From Hemibagrus wyckioides (taxonomy: Eukaryota; Chordata; Actinopteri; Siluriformes; Bagridae), in assembly GCF_019097595.1 (NCBI RefSeq), contig NC_080723.1:15196511-15260510 (forward strand): a stretch of 64,000 nt of DNA. Reading direction: 5' to 3'. Both the position numbers and the translations under genes were made by a program. Shown one piece after another: positions 1 to 11,572 of this stretch (its first letter is position 1; each line of letters starts with the position of its first letter). The notes below the pieces were generated by a model. It worked only from the letters and a program-made list of their open reading frames with translations. It made no database searches and was not told the origin of the DNA.

Positions 1-239
1 AATCATGCTCTATATGAGAAGGTGAATGGGAGCAAATTGTGGAAATGTTTCTTATTAATTTTCTTCTTTTAAGAAAGCAGGTTTGATCATTTTTTTTGTT
101 TCATGGTTTGTGATATAGCTCTGTGTACTGTTGTCTCATTAACATGAATCATTTGAAAATATCACCGACGTATACAAGATTTCAAGTCGCAATTTTTTGA
201 CAGCCACAGACCGAAGCTTTGTGTTTCTCTGCACTTTAG

Positions 240-3200
240 GTGTCATTAGCTGTGCTACACGCTAACATGGAGAAGTTGTTGAACTGCACAGATGAGGGAG
301 AAGCCATGACCATACTCGGAAGGTGTGTTTGGGGTCAGAAAGCAGAATTCTGTTGTAATTATTGCAGCACTGTATGATATGACTAAGCATAATATTGTAG
401 CACTGTATGCCTAAGCGTAAGGTTGTTGAATGCATGCAAGCCAAGTGTAAGTGTAATACATGCATATTCAGAAAACTGTAAATCCTCTTTTTCTTTAGGT
501 ATCTGGATAACGTAGTAAACAAACAGACAGTCTCTCCGCCCATCCCCCACCTACACGCCCTGTTAACCAGTGGAGATGAGCCGCCACCGGAGATTGACGT
601 ATTTGATCTCATTAAGACGTCCTACGATGTGAGAACAAGAAACTCATCCACATGAAGTCAGATATATGCATCTTTGCAAATGTCTCGGTAAATAATTTCC
701 CTTGTCTGTTCTGTCTGCCTTCTCTTTTCCTTTTCGGTTGCTTTGTTTTTTTTCTTTTCCTCTCCATGTAGAAGTTTGGAAGTCTGCGTGCTGATGTCAT
801 TGAGCAGATGAGGTTCAAACAGCGGTTAAAGGTCATTCAATCTTTAGAGGATACAGCTAAGAGGAGTGTGGTGAGTGCCTGAGTTTATTTATTTAGTTAT
901 TTTGAAGGATGTAAGCCTTGTTCATGTGTGTGTGTTGTAAGATGACTCTTGTGTGTGCATGCAGGTGAGGGCCATCATGACCGACTCAGCCTTCGGTATT
1001 GAAGAGCTGGAGGAGCTGTATGTTCTGTTCAAGGTAAGAACACCCTTTTTGGTGCCAGCAGTGCAATGCCAAAAAAATAAAATAAAAAGAAGAAAAAGTG
1101 GCCTGAATATTAGTACCAGATGGGTTAGTATTTTAGAAACCAGTGAAATTCTGGGATTTTCATACACAACGGTTTCTACACAGAATGTTGTTACTACAGA
1201 ATTTGCATAGAGCGGTGTGCAAAACAAAAAACATTGAATGATTTAAAGTTCTGGTGGGAACAAAATGCCTTTTCGTTCAGAGAGGTCAGAGGAAAATGGG
1301 CTGATTGGTTTGCACTGCCAGGAAGGATATTGTAACTCATATAAGCACTCTTTATAACCGTGTTGAGCAGGAAAGCATCTCAGCATGCAAAACATTGTAA
1401 CCTTGAGGTGGAAGATTATATCAGGTTCCATTTCTATCAGCCAGAAACAGAAATCTGACGATATCATGGGGCACAGGCTCACCCAAACTGGACAGTTCAA
1501 AATAAAATATCTTTTTCCGTCTTTAAACATCTAGTTTGTGTAAATCTGAGGCCTTGATAGCGTCACATTTTCGCTCTTGGCTGATAGTATCTTGTGCTCA
1601 CTGTGGTTGTAAGAGTGTTTATTTGAGTTACTATTGACTTCCTTTCAGCTCACACCACGCTGGTCATATTTCCTCCGATCTCTCACATTTACAAGATGCT
1701 TCAGCCTGCAGACCCACTGCTCACAGGATGGTTTATATGTTCCTTATATACCATATATATATATATACTATTCCTTGTAAACTCTAGAGACTATTGTGTG
1801 TGAAAATCCCAGATCATCAACACTTCTAGTCAGTCTGGCACCAACAATCACACCATTGTTAAAACATCTCTTGTCTGATGTTTAATTTGATTATTTACTG
1901 AAGCTCTTGAACTGTATCTGGTGGTGCTTGAGGAGTTGTATCTAACTAGAACATTTTTGTGGATGCACTTGAACAGTGGGTGACATTTATATATAGTCTA
2001 AATATATTATACTATTATTTAAATATCCTCTTTTTTTTGCCGCAAAACTTGCTTGCCATTATTTGGCAACATTGCAGCTCTAGTATGTGAACACTAGAGG
2101 GCTCAGTCGAGGGCTACTCCATTAACATTGCATTACGTCATTCACTCATTCTCTGTCAACTCTAAACATCTTCCTCTGTCCAAATTCTCCATCTGTTTCA
2201 TCTCCAGGCCAAGCACATCATGAGCTGCTACTGGGGGGCGAGTAGCTCTGCAGCTGATCGTCATGACCCGAGTTTACCCTATCTGGAGCAGTACCGGATC
2301 GACTGTGGACAGTTCAGTCAGCTCTTCTCAGCTTTGGCACCTTGGTGCTGTGGCATGCACACTACCACACTCTCTGCCCGCTTATTTCGCCTGCTTGACC
2401 AAAACAAGGACTCCCTCATCAACTTTAAAGAGTTCGTCACAGGCCTGAGTGAGTGCAGAATCTTAAAATTTAACGATATTAACATTATCTTTAGACCATG
2501 TGACTCTTGTATATGATAGAATGATTGACTTATAGGATATACTTTAAATTTCTATTAATAATACATATGTAAATATTAACATCAACATTCAGCAATCATC
2601 ATACAAAACGATGTCTTAAAATCAATACAGCAGAACTGATCCATATTTTATGAATCTAAAGAACCTTTTTTGCCCACCAGAAGGGGCTGTTTCTCTTTTT
2701 TACACTTTCATAATTATACTGCAGTGAGAATTGTAGTTTGAAGAAATACAGTAAATGTGATATCTAGTTAGACATTGCTTTGAGGATTGAAGCAACAATA
2801 GAGGATAGACAAATAGTTATCATCTTAACAGGATGAACTAATAGTTATCCCCTTCCTATTAACAGTTGTTTCCTTACAGTAGCTACTTAAAGTAGTTCCT
2901 TTCTAACTCATTACATTCAAAACCATAAATGCGGTGACCTAATAAATCCTCAGACCAACAGAACGACTCAGTTCGACTCCATGACCAATCAACATTTGCT
3001 GCTGTCCCTGAACCAATGCTGTGTTTCTCTATCTCAGGTGGAATGTATCATGGTGATATGACTGAGAAACTGAAGCTGCTGTATAAACTACACCTGCCTC
3101 CAGGTACCGACCCATGCACACAGAGCAGACGTTAAAAAGCTGACGTTAGCAGCTTTGTTTATTTCACACTTGCTGTCGGACCAACTTGAAAAAATTCACA

Positions 3201-4305
3201 CGCAAACACAGAAAGATCATTTGAAGAAGGTCAGATGAAGGTGGAAAGTGTGTATGCGTGCGTGTGTGTGTGTATGCGTGCGTGTGTGTATGTGCGTGTG
3301 TGTGTGTGTGCACGAAAGAGAGCAGTGTTCACACATTCTCAGCTTTCTTTAGCTATACAGGAAATGGTAATGCACGCTGAGAGAATGCGTGCACTGCTGT
3401 CAGCACACATTCTTCTGCTTTTTGTGTGTGTGTGTGTGATGCCTGTTTGCCTTTTTTAAGGTACAACCACCTGCTTTACTGAGAGCAGGGCTCCCACTCA
3501 CATGTACACATATAAGTACTTTAACCTAGAATCATATGAACTTCCTGAAACTAAACATGAAGCAGACAAACCCACATCCATCCTGCACATGTGTGTGTGT
3601 GCGTGTGTGTTTTGGTGTGAAACTGCTGTTGACTGTTCTTCTTCCTGCAGCTTTGTGTCCAGAAGAGGCGGAGTCTGCACTTGAGGCCACTCAGTTCTTT
3701 ACTGATGATGACACACCGCAGGGTAAATACCCGTGTATAATCACACATACGTGATCCAACACACACATACCTCCAGCCTTGTGATAGACACAAATAACAC
3801 AGCCCCTGACAGCTTATTTTCTTGATAAACAACTCACAACTTTCACACCTGCATGGCCTCTTTGTGTCTGATCAACATCATATTTCTTTTTTTTTCTGAG
3901 ACAAAAATAAGCATAGTGGCTACACTATGATGAGGAAATTTTAATTTGTAACATTAGTTCTCTAGATATAAAACGACTATGCATGCAAGTGAGCATAGTA
4001 AAGCTTTTGCTCCGAAGTCACATAAGTGCTATTGCAGTGCTGTTTCTAGCTTTTATATAAACTATTATTTAATAAATATAAATTTGAATGTAAATCTAAG
4101 TGATGGCTACTTGAGGTCATTAAAAATGACTATAGTGGTTTTAAATCCTTTATATCCATTCAATATATACTGTTTCAGTATATATATATTTGTATTTCAC
4201 TAATCCTGCATGTTTACACCTAATAATTAAGTGTGATGAGTGTTCATCTCTGGACTTTCCTATTTTTTTTCACATGCTTTGTCTGCTCTTTTCTTTTTTA
4301 TTTGC

Positions 4306-4361
<56 letters not shown>

Positions 4362-7300
4362 CTCTTCATGTCTGTGTTACTCCTACATCATCTTGCTCTC
4401 TCTTTCTCCTTTCTTGTATAACCTCTCCAGATCCTCCCTCCTTGTCTCATCTAGACTTCCTGGTCCAGGAAGTCACCTCAGGTTTGTGTCCGTGATCTCA
4501 CAAAAAAAAAAGAAAAAAAGCTGAGCATGAGCTTGATTGTATTTGTTTTTCATATTAAGAATGGGCAGACGAGCTCATGTAGCTACGTTATCAAAAATGC
4601 AATTTCCTCTTCTCCTTTCATTCTTTCTGTCATCACACTCTTGAGTTTCAAATTAAATGAGTATATAACTTTATTACCATCCAACGTTCTTTACCATCCA
4701 GTGTTATAAACCATACTTGGCTGAAGTTATTATAAGCCATGCTTATGATTTCTCTTCTGTTCTTACATCATTACTGTCATCTGCTGCAGGTGAGGAGGTG
4801 AAGGAGGTAGCAGATACAGGAGGAGATTCTGAAGAGAAGAAAGGTAGCACTTCTACCTTGCTGCCTTTTTTACACAGTTGATGGGAAAATTCTGATCACA
4901 CCAGAAACTCACTCTTCCTTGCAAAAAAAATGTCACAACTGCAAAAAGAGTGTGTAGACTCCTGGCATCCCCTGAATGATCTTGTTCTTGTTCTTGACAT
5001 GATGAATGTGTTTTTGCTTATTGTATATATATTTTCACATTCTCAATATTTAATAAATCACAGCATCACCCAGGCACACACAGCTATCGCAGCTTTAAAT
5101 ATGTGTACCTCTGGGTATTTAATGTCATGACCTGAGTCTTTAAAATGTTAACCATAACCATTACTCTATTGTCTGTAGTTCTAACTGCATCCATTGACGT
5201 GTGATTCTGATGTGCTGCTTCTTTTGTTTCAGACGAAAAAGTCAAGGACTATAAATATTACTTGAGAATGTGGGCTAAGGAAAGGGAGCCCAAGAAAGAG
5301 ACCATCAAAGATCTGCCTAGAATGAACCAGGTAAACTCAGTTATTCATTCTGTGAACATATCCACAGTCAAAAAAATGACTAACCCTCTCAACATAAAGG
5401 AACTGAATTAAACACATTGTGTGGAGATTTTTTTAATTCTGCAGTGTACACATAACACTGTGCTTCTTTGAGCTGTGTTGTCTGTGGTGTTGACTGCTTG
5501 TGGAATTAGTTGTATAGAGAATAATCTCTATTTATATTTTATGTATAATAATATACATAAAAATGTATAGAGAATTTTTTATAATAAAAAAAAATAAAAA
5601 AAACAAGTGTTGTATAAAGTACCCAAAAGGCACAGTTGAGTAAAAGTACAGGTATTTTGTTAGAAAATGACTCAAGTAAAAGTTAAAGTCAACCATTTTA
5701 TAATTCTACTTGAGTAAAAGTCTTAAAGTATCTGAAATAAACTGTCCTTAAGTATCAAAAGTAGTATTTTCATGAATGTATTCAAGTATGGAAAGTAAAT
5801 AAAAAAGCAAGACACTAATAATTTGGAGACTTATGAATTTTATTCTGTATTGCTGTTTTTCTTAAACTTCTCAATAAGTGCACCACCCAAAAAAATAAGA
5901 CTAAGAATAAAAAATAAGAAAGAAAGAAGAGGCCTTTAGAACTTAGTGAACTGTATTGTAATGAACTGTACAGTAACAGTGTTTTCATACATGTGCACTT
6001 GTAACTAAGGCCATGTCCACAAATAGCCGGGTATTTTTAAAAAGGGAGATTTTTCTCTGCGTTTTGGCCTTTTGTCCACATGCTAATGTGGTTTGAGGAT
6101 GGTGAAAACGGAGCTTTTGGAAAACTCCTTCCAAAGTGAAGATTTTCCAAAACTCTGTTTTCAGTGGTGTTGTGTGGACGGGGGAAACGGAGATTTTTAT
6201 GAATTGACATCGTTGTCTGTGTGCCGGTCTCCTTGATTTGACATCAGCTTTGTTTATGACGATATTTTGTGCAATAGCAGATTTGCGTAAACTAGTGAGT
6301 GTGTTAACGTTGTTTACTGGACAGAGGTGTCAGAATGTAATACGAAGCCCACTGTTGCTACATACAAAACTCCAATAACGCACACAGCGATGGCGGTTTT
6401 GGACGAGACCCGGTCGGACTTCTACATTCTACAGTGTTTCCCGCGATGCGCCATTGTTGTTAAACTACCGGAACCGGTAATAAAGTTTTGTCTAGGCTTC
6501 TGACTGAATAGGCTCCTGACAACACTTAACAGGGCGTTTTTAACACGTAGGTCATGTGGACAGGATAAAACAAAAACAAAGCACAAAATCTCTGTTTTTA
6601 AAAATACCCAGTTACGTGTGGACAGAGCCTAAAGTCATCACTAACCACAAACTTCCTTTACCGCAAATTTGGATGCAGGTTTTTTTTTTGTACTAAGTAA
6701 CGAAAATGCCAAACAGAAAATGTATTGGAGTAAAAGTATAGAATTTGTTTAAAAAGAGTAGTGAAGTAAAAGTTGACAGAAATATAAAAACTCAAGTAAA
6801 GTACAAAAACTCTCAAAAAATACTTAAGTACTGTAACAAGGTAATTTTACTTCGTTACATAGCAGTCTCCACTTCAATTTTTGTGTGGTTAGCAGAACGG
6901 AACCTTGTCATGCCTAATGTAGATGTGGATTTGCATTTATATGTATGCAGTATTTAGTCCATTTGAATAGATCCTGGGTGTGTTTATCTATTTGGGGAAA
7001 TTAATTAGATCAAGTACACTATATTGCTAAAGGTTTTGGGACGTCTGCCTTAACATGCTCATGAATGTAATATGGAGTCGGCTCACCCTTTGCAGTTTTA
7101 ACTCTTCTTCAACTCTTCTGGGAAGGCTTTCCACAAGGTTTAGGAGTGTGTTTATAGGAACATTCCACTAGAAGTGCATTGGTGGGGTCAGGCTCTGATC
7201 TTGGACGAGAAGGCCTGGCTCACAGTCTCCGCTCTAATTCATCCCAAAGGTGTTCTATCGGGTTGAGGTCAGGACTCAGACAGGCCTCTGCAGGCCAGTC

Positions 7301-8571
7301 AAGTTCCTCCACGCCAAACTCGCTCATCCATATCTATGCACCTGGCTTTGTGCACTGGTGTGTGGTCATGTTGGAACAGGAAGGGGTCATCCTCAAACTG
7401 TTCCCACAAACTTGGGAGCATGAAATTGTCCAAAATGGCTTGGTATGCTAAAGCATTAAGAGTTCCTTTCACACAAACACCTGAATTTAATGATTTGGAG
7501 GGGTGTCCTAAAACTTTTGGCAATATAGTGTATGATTGCTGCGATCATTCAGACTAAAACAGTGTGTCTGAGATTAGGAGAAGTTAGTGAACCTTGTTTG
7601 AACCCCTGATTCAACCCTGTTGTAAGATGGAATGAATGAATGAATGAAAGATTTTCGTAAGTTACTCCGTACATTGTTTCACGCCCTTCCCTTACCAATT
7701 GTTTTTCTAGTCCACATCTGTTCTGTGTTTACACTTTATGCCCAAAAGTATGTAAAATCCTGGCCAGTATTACATAGAACATCACATTAATATGGGGATA
7801 ATGGTCAAGTGTCCAGATAGTTTATATGTAATCTATATATTTTGACTGTATAGTGTAAATGCTGAGTGAATGGTGTGTAAAAAAAGTTTTATTCCAGTGC
7901 ACATATGATGTCTCCGGTTTAATTCTCTGTTTTGTGTTCAGGAGCAGTTTATTGAGCTGTGCAAGACGCTTTATAATATGTTCAGTGAGGACCCTCATGA
8001 GCAGGAGCTCTATCATGCCATTGCTACGGTGGCCAGCTTATTACTGCGCATTGGAGAAGTGGGCAAGAAGTTTACCAACAACGGAGGCAAAAAGTGTGAC
8101 ACACTGGCTCAGCCAGTGTTGGAGACTCCAGGAAAGGAGGACAGTTTTGGAGAGCCAGGATATGCGCAGTCCCTGGTGTCGAAAGCCCTAGCAGAGGCTC
8201 AACTGGAGACTCCTCCAGCTAACGGGTCAGACGAAGATGTGAAGGACGATACGTCCATTTCATCCTACTCTGTGGTCAGCGCCGGCTCTCTGCAGTGCGA
8301 AGACATCGCAGACGATACAGTTCTGATCGGATGTGGAATAGGTGGAGCTGGAGGTGGGAATGACAGTAGGCGTGGCAGTGCGCCTGATGGTGATTGGTCG
8401 ATCTCGTTTGAGCAGGTCCTTGCATCATTGCTGACCGAACCAGCTCTGGTAAACTACTTTGAAAAGAAGCACGACATCAGGAACAAGATGGCTGCCTGTA
8501 AGGCTCAGAGGGCTGTAGAAAGACAGATCAGTTCGTCCAGCGACCATGAGCTCGCTCAACTCTCCACCTGA
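240..8571 (+). CDS. tbc1d9b: TBC1D9/TBC1D9B-type Rab GTPase-activating protein, C-terminal 11 coding exons (5' end outside window)
   Basis: The family has N-terminal GRAM domains, a Rab-GAP TBC domain and a C-terminal EF-hand; it is thought to inactivate Rab GTPases on internal membranes. Exons: 240-322, 499-628, 772-870, 965-1033, 2208-2448, 3038-3103, 3651-3722, 4431-4481, 4790-4843, 5233-5330, 7942-8571. All have AG/GT borders and the frame stays open for 530 codons to the TGA at 8569-8571. The first exon (VSLAVLHANMEKLL) is the end of the TBC domain. Exon 2208-2448 holds PSLPYLEQYRID and an EF-hand loop DQNKDSLINFKE with acidic or amide residues at positions 1, 3, 5, 9 and 12. The last exon reads EQFIELCKTLYNMFSEDP, then an acidic/serine-rich tail and SFEQVLASLLTEPALV. 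Text such as GMYHGDMTEKLKLLYKLHLP fits TBC1D9B better than TBC1D9 or TBC1D8B from memory; the family is certain, the paralogue less so. Confidence 0.85.
1100..1990. mobile_element. Foldback pair of degraded Tc1-like transposon copies in a tbc1d9b intron
   Basis: From about 1100 to 1530 the plus strand resembles the first half of a common fish Tc1-like transposon, with phrases such as GGGATTTTCATACACAAC, GAGCAGGAAAGCATCTCAG and AAACTGGACAGTT. From about 1655 to 1960 the same region recurs in reverse orientation (CTGGTCATATTTCCTCC, AACTCTAGAGACTATTGTG, GTGAAAATCCCAGATCA). The two halves form a long imperfect inverted repeat inside the 1034-2207 intron. The frame is broken many times and no terminal repeat is intact. 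The family assignment is from memory of fish repeats. Confidence 0.6.
4311..4358 (+). repeat. (CT)24 microsatellite just upstream of a tbc1d9b exon
   Basis: A 48-base perfect TC/CT tract lies 72 bases before the exon that starts at 4431. It is in the sense orientation, so the pre-mRNA carries a long pyrimidine run upstream of the normal splice acceptor ACCTCTCCAG. Confidence 0.95.
5605..6865. mobile_element. Old hAT-like non-autonomous element, interrupted by a MITE
   Basis: The two ends are related inverted sequences. The left reads AGTGTTGTATAAAGTACCC and GAGTAAAAGTACAG; the right, read in reverse, has GTAACAGTACTTAAGTA and TTTTACTTCACTACTC. Such TTACTT-rich ends are typical of abundant fish hAT-like MITEs. 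There is no coding capacity. A second inverted-repeat element sits in its middle (6009-6629). I could not fix exact ends or a target duplication. It lies in the last intron of tbc1d9b (5331-7941). Confidence 0.5.
6009..6629. mobile_element. PIF/Harbinger-like MITE nested inside the older element
   Basis: The left end starts GGCCATGTCCACA and continues to CGGGTATTTTTAAAA. The right end, reverse-complemented, starts GGCTCTGTCCACA and continues to TGGGTATTTTTAAAA; similarity extends about 80 bases inward. Both ends are flanked by TAA (6006-6008 and 6630-6632), the 3-base target duplication expected for PIF/Harbinger. Length is 621 bp with no long reading frame. The superfamily call rests on the TAA duplication and the GGC termini. 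Confidence 0.6.
7015..7532 (-). mobile_element. Tc1-like transposon, internally deleted, with transposase remnant
   Basis: Both ends carry a near-identical terminal inverted repeat of about 26 bases beginning CACTATATTG (7017-7042 and reverse complement of 7505-7530). TA dinucleotides flank them at 7015-7016 and 7531-7532, as expected for Tc1/mariner insertion. The minus strand encodes the C-terminal part of a transposase (7523 down to 7299), including AYQAILDNFMLPSLWEQF and FLFQHDHTPVHKA. The frame then breaks, although degraded text matching SPDLNPIEHLW continues below 7299. At about 518 bp it is a deletion derivative and cannot be autonomous. Confidence 0.85.
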
Positions 8572-10826
8572 GGTTTAAGCTCACGGCTGCCACTAATGTT
8601 CATATTCACTATTATTCAGAGATCTGACTCTAATTATCACTAGTACATTAATGATCACACACTCATTCTCACCACTTTTAGAACGTACTGCAAAGCGTAT
8701 AAGCGTACATGTCTGCACTTTTGCTCATGTGGCCTTTGTCCTTCCAGGTTGAACTGGTGAACAAGTTTGTCTGCTGTTAGCATGTTACCTGATGGTTTTT
8801 GCTACTCTTGAATCTGAGTCCAGCCTTCAGCCACTGCACTCAAGTTTTACGTAGACCAACATGGCGTTTGTTGTGTTTTTGTTTACCTCTGACTAGGCGA
8901 GTGGGCATTGTACCAGTTACTCGAGCTGTAGCTTAGCTATCTGCACCTGCATATTCTTCAATTTTGAGTCTATTTGAAGGATCATTATCACCTAAATTAG
9001 CGTGGAAAAAAAAAAAAAGTTACCAGCACACTATCTTGTTCAGATATGTAATAGTAAACTTTACATTATTCTTGATTACATATAGTCTTCAAAGATAGGC
9101 TTGCACTCAGTGTCATATATTCAGGCTGTGGTTTTAAAAGAAGAAGTGTCCTTTGTCAGGAAAGGGTTTGCAGAAAACCCCTAGCTATAAAACCCTTAGT
9201 GTTTTGTTTTTGATGGTTTAGCATCTATGCTCTGTGTAAAGCCTTGGTCATCCTGTTGTGCCGATTGTAATTATTTGTTAGCGGTTCAGCAGCCAGAGCC
9301 ACCTTATTATCATTACAATAACAGAAGTCTTTTAGATACTGCAAGGACTCTTACTTTAGGATCCATATCCCAGCTCTTATTTCAGCTAAAATGACTAAAT
9401 CACTTTAGTTTTGATATTCTGAAAACGCTCATAGATCACGCAAGTACAATCAAAAAAATGGCTAAATGTTAATATTAACTATAGTATCTAAAACTATTTG
9501 GCTGCCTTTCAGTCAAGCTAAAGTTAGCTGTAATTAGCTTCCAGGCCCTCGTTCTTCCTTCCTTGTCTAAGATAAGTTGGCAGAGACAGAAGGACCGGGC
9601 CTTTGCTTTCCAGACATGCAGCATTTCTGCTAAGCATTATCTAATAGTTAGTTATATTTCGTTGTTCATAGCTGCATATTTTCTTATATAAAATATTTTA
9701 TTGCTAAATGTAAAAATGTTTTTACTGTCACCTAATTCAGCTTTTGTGCCCCCTCACAGTCCATAGCTTGCCCTATAATAATTTTAATTGCTACCTTTGT
9801 ACAAAATAAAAAGCTTTAAATAGACTTTACTGCAGTTCACATATGTTTTATATGCCAAAATGCGGGCCTTAAATGCAATTATTAGTTCTAGAAAGCTCTA
9901 CTTTATGCTAGTGATTAAACTCCCCAAGCCTCGTATAATTGAGGCTGAACTAAAATACGCATTCCTGATGTACGTTACAGCTCAGAAGCAGACGTGTTCA
10001 GAAACATCCCCGTTTTGGTTTCCAGCATTACGCAGACATCCGTTCAGGTGACTTTTAAAACACTAATTCCTTCCAATTCCAACCTTTCTTTGTCTCAATT
10101 TCTGATTATTCATGTCAAGTGCAAAAAAGATGTCTTCTTTGCACACGTTATGTGTTCTGCCAGACATCTGGGCTTGCTTCAGTTTGATCAAACCTCATGT
10201 TTAGTTATTTAATCCTGCTGCATATCCATTCCTCAGGTACTGTTGAGCTTTAACCGGCAGGTTGCTGAGAAGAAATGACACGAATACTCATATTTCACCA
10301 GAGCTAAAGATACTGGACATATTCTGTCCAAATAAGAGGATGAAAAGATTCAGAGGGCATGAGATGCCATTTCATTATTCTGGATCTGGGCGAGTAGGAA
10401 CCAAGAAAAAAAGCACCTGCTGTAACTTGCAGTAAAATCCTGTAATTCTACTAAGCATGTGTAAATGTACAGTCCGGTCAGATCCCTACTATGAAACGTG
10501 TCCGTTCCGTTGCTGTGCGTGTGAATTATATTGTAAATGGCTTTCAACACATGGAGTGAGTGCCTCGTACTAATTTTCATGCTTCACTGTGAAAGTAACC
10601 AGTATCAGGCTGAAAAAAGCTTATTAATGCACATTGTTGATATGATTCCTCGTCCTCTTATTTCACCCAGAGAATTTTAATTTGCTTCAATTATATTATA
10701 TTGCTGTCACAGTAATTGCCTACAGTATTTAATCCATACTACATAAAGTTATTTGCTCATTTAAAAATGTTTTTAAAAAATCTCTTGTCATTGATCAGTA
10801 CTGTATTATACTGTGTAATAAATAAA
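8572..10826 (+). other. Probable 3'UTR of the TBC1D9B-type gene
   Basis: No coding signal follows the stop codon at 8571. Candidate AATAAA polyadenylation signals lie at 9805-9810 and, overlapping, at 10817-10826. If the distal one is used, the 3'UTR is about 2.3 kb and ends roughly 0.1 kb from the opposing MORC 3' end. The stretch is AT-rich, with an A-run near 9005. I see no repeat or other gene in it. UTR status is inferred from position and signals only. Confidence 0.5.
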
Positions 10827-10931
10827 CAAGTTATGTGATGGCTCGTGTGTTTATGTCCACACAGTTTCACTCGGCGCTGACGTGGAAATATCTCCTTCTT
10901 CGCGTTTGAATCATTAAAAAATTCCTCAGAC

Positions 10932-11572
10932 TTTATTGCTGAAAAAACGTATGAACAAAAGCCAATGTGAAGGATACCAACTGAGCATAGAAAGGTTTCT
11001 CTTTTAAAGCATGTGTAAGCTCCAACATATTCTGACAGTTAACACTGGACATAGACTGCCTAATCATTGTCACTTTTACTATAAACAACTTCTGCATAGT
11101 GATTAAAAAAAAAAAAAAAAATTGGACACACAACATATGCTGCAAAGGGTCCTGAACATTTCATCTGAAAACTTCTGCCTCACTTATTCACTATATAAAA
11201 CAATCACATTGTTAAGAAGGAAACGTCGACCATATTTTAAATGATGACCATGACACATATCATATGTAATGATAACAGAATAGCAGTGTGTTAAATAGTA
11301 GAGTTAATGCTGCTGTAAAGGAATAAGGTAGTCTACATATGATGGCTTTGTAACAGGAACAGGACCTACATTACGCTCTATAGAAACCTACTTGTAGGTA
11401 CACGTGGCTAGCCTGGATATGCTCTTTGCTGTGGAGCTCAGCTAGAAGCACTGCAACAAGATCAGTTGCTTTCTTTCTTTGCCTGTAAGCTTGCTTACTG
11501 TGGAGCTCTGCCCTAAGCGCTGTACTGAAACGAGTTCTTGTTGGACTATGCTTTTGTCCTGGAGCTTATTTA
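10932..11572 (-). other. Probable 3'UTR and poly(A) signal of the MORC gene
   Basis: Reading the minus strand after the MORC stop codon, the first good AATAAA is at 10937-10932, giving a 3'UTR of about 0.64 kb. A 17-base A-run (plus strand) lies near 11104-11120. Nothing else coding is visible. Confidence 0.5.

Noticed and set aside
4190..4524. Reading frames rich in Ser-Leu across a CT repeat
   Set aside because: They are translations of the (CT)n microsatellite and its flanks inside an intron.
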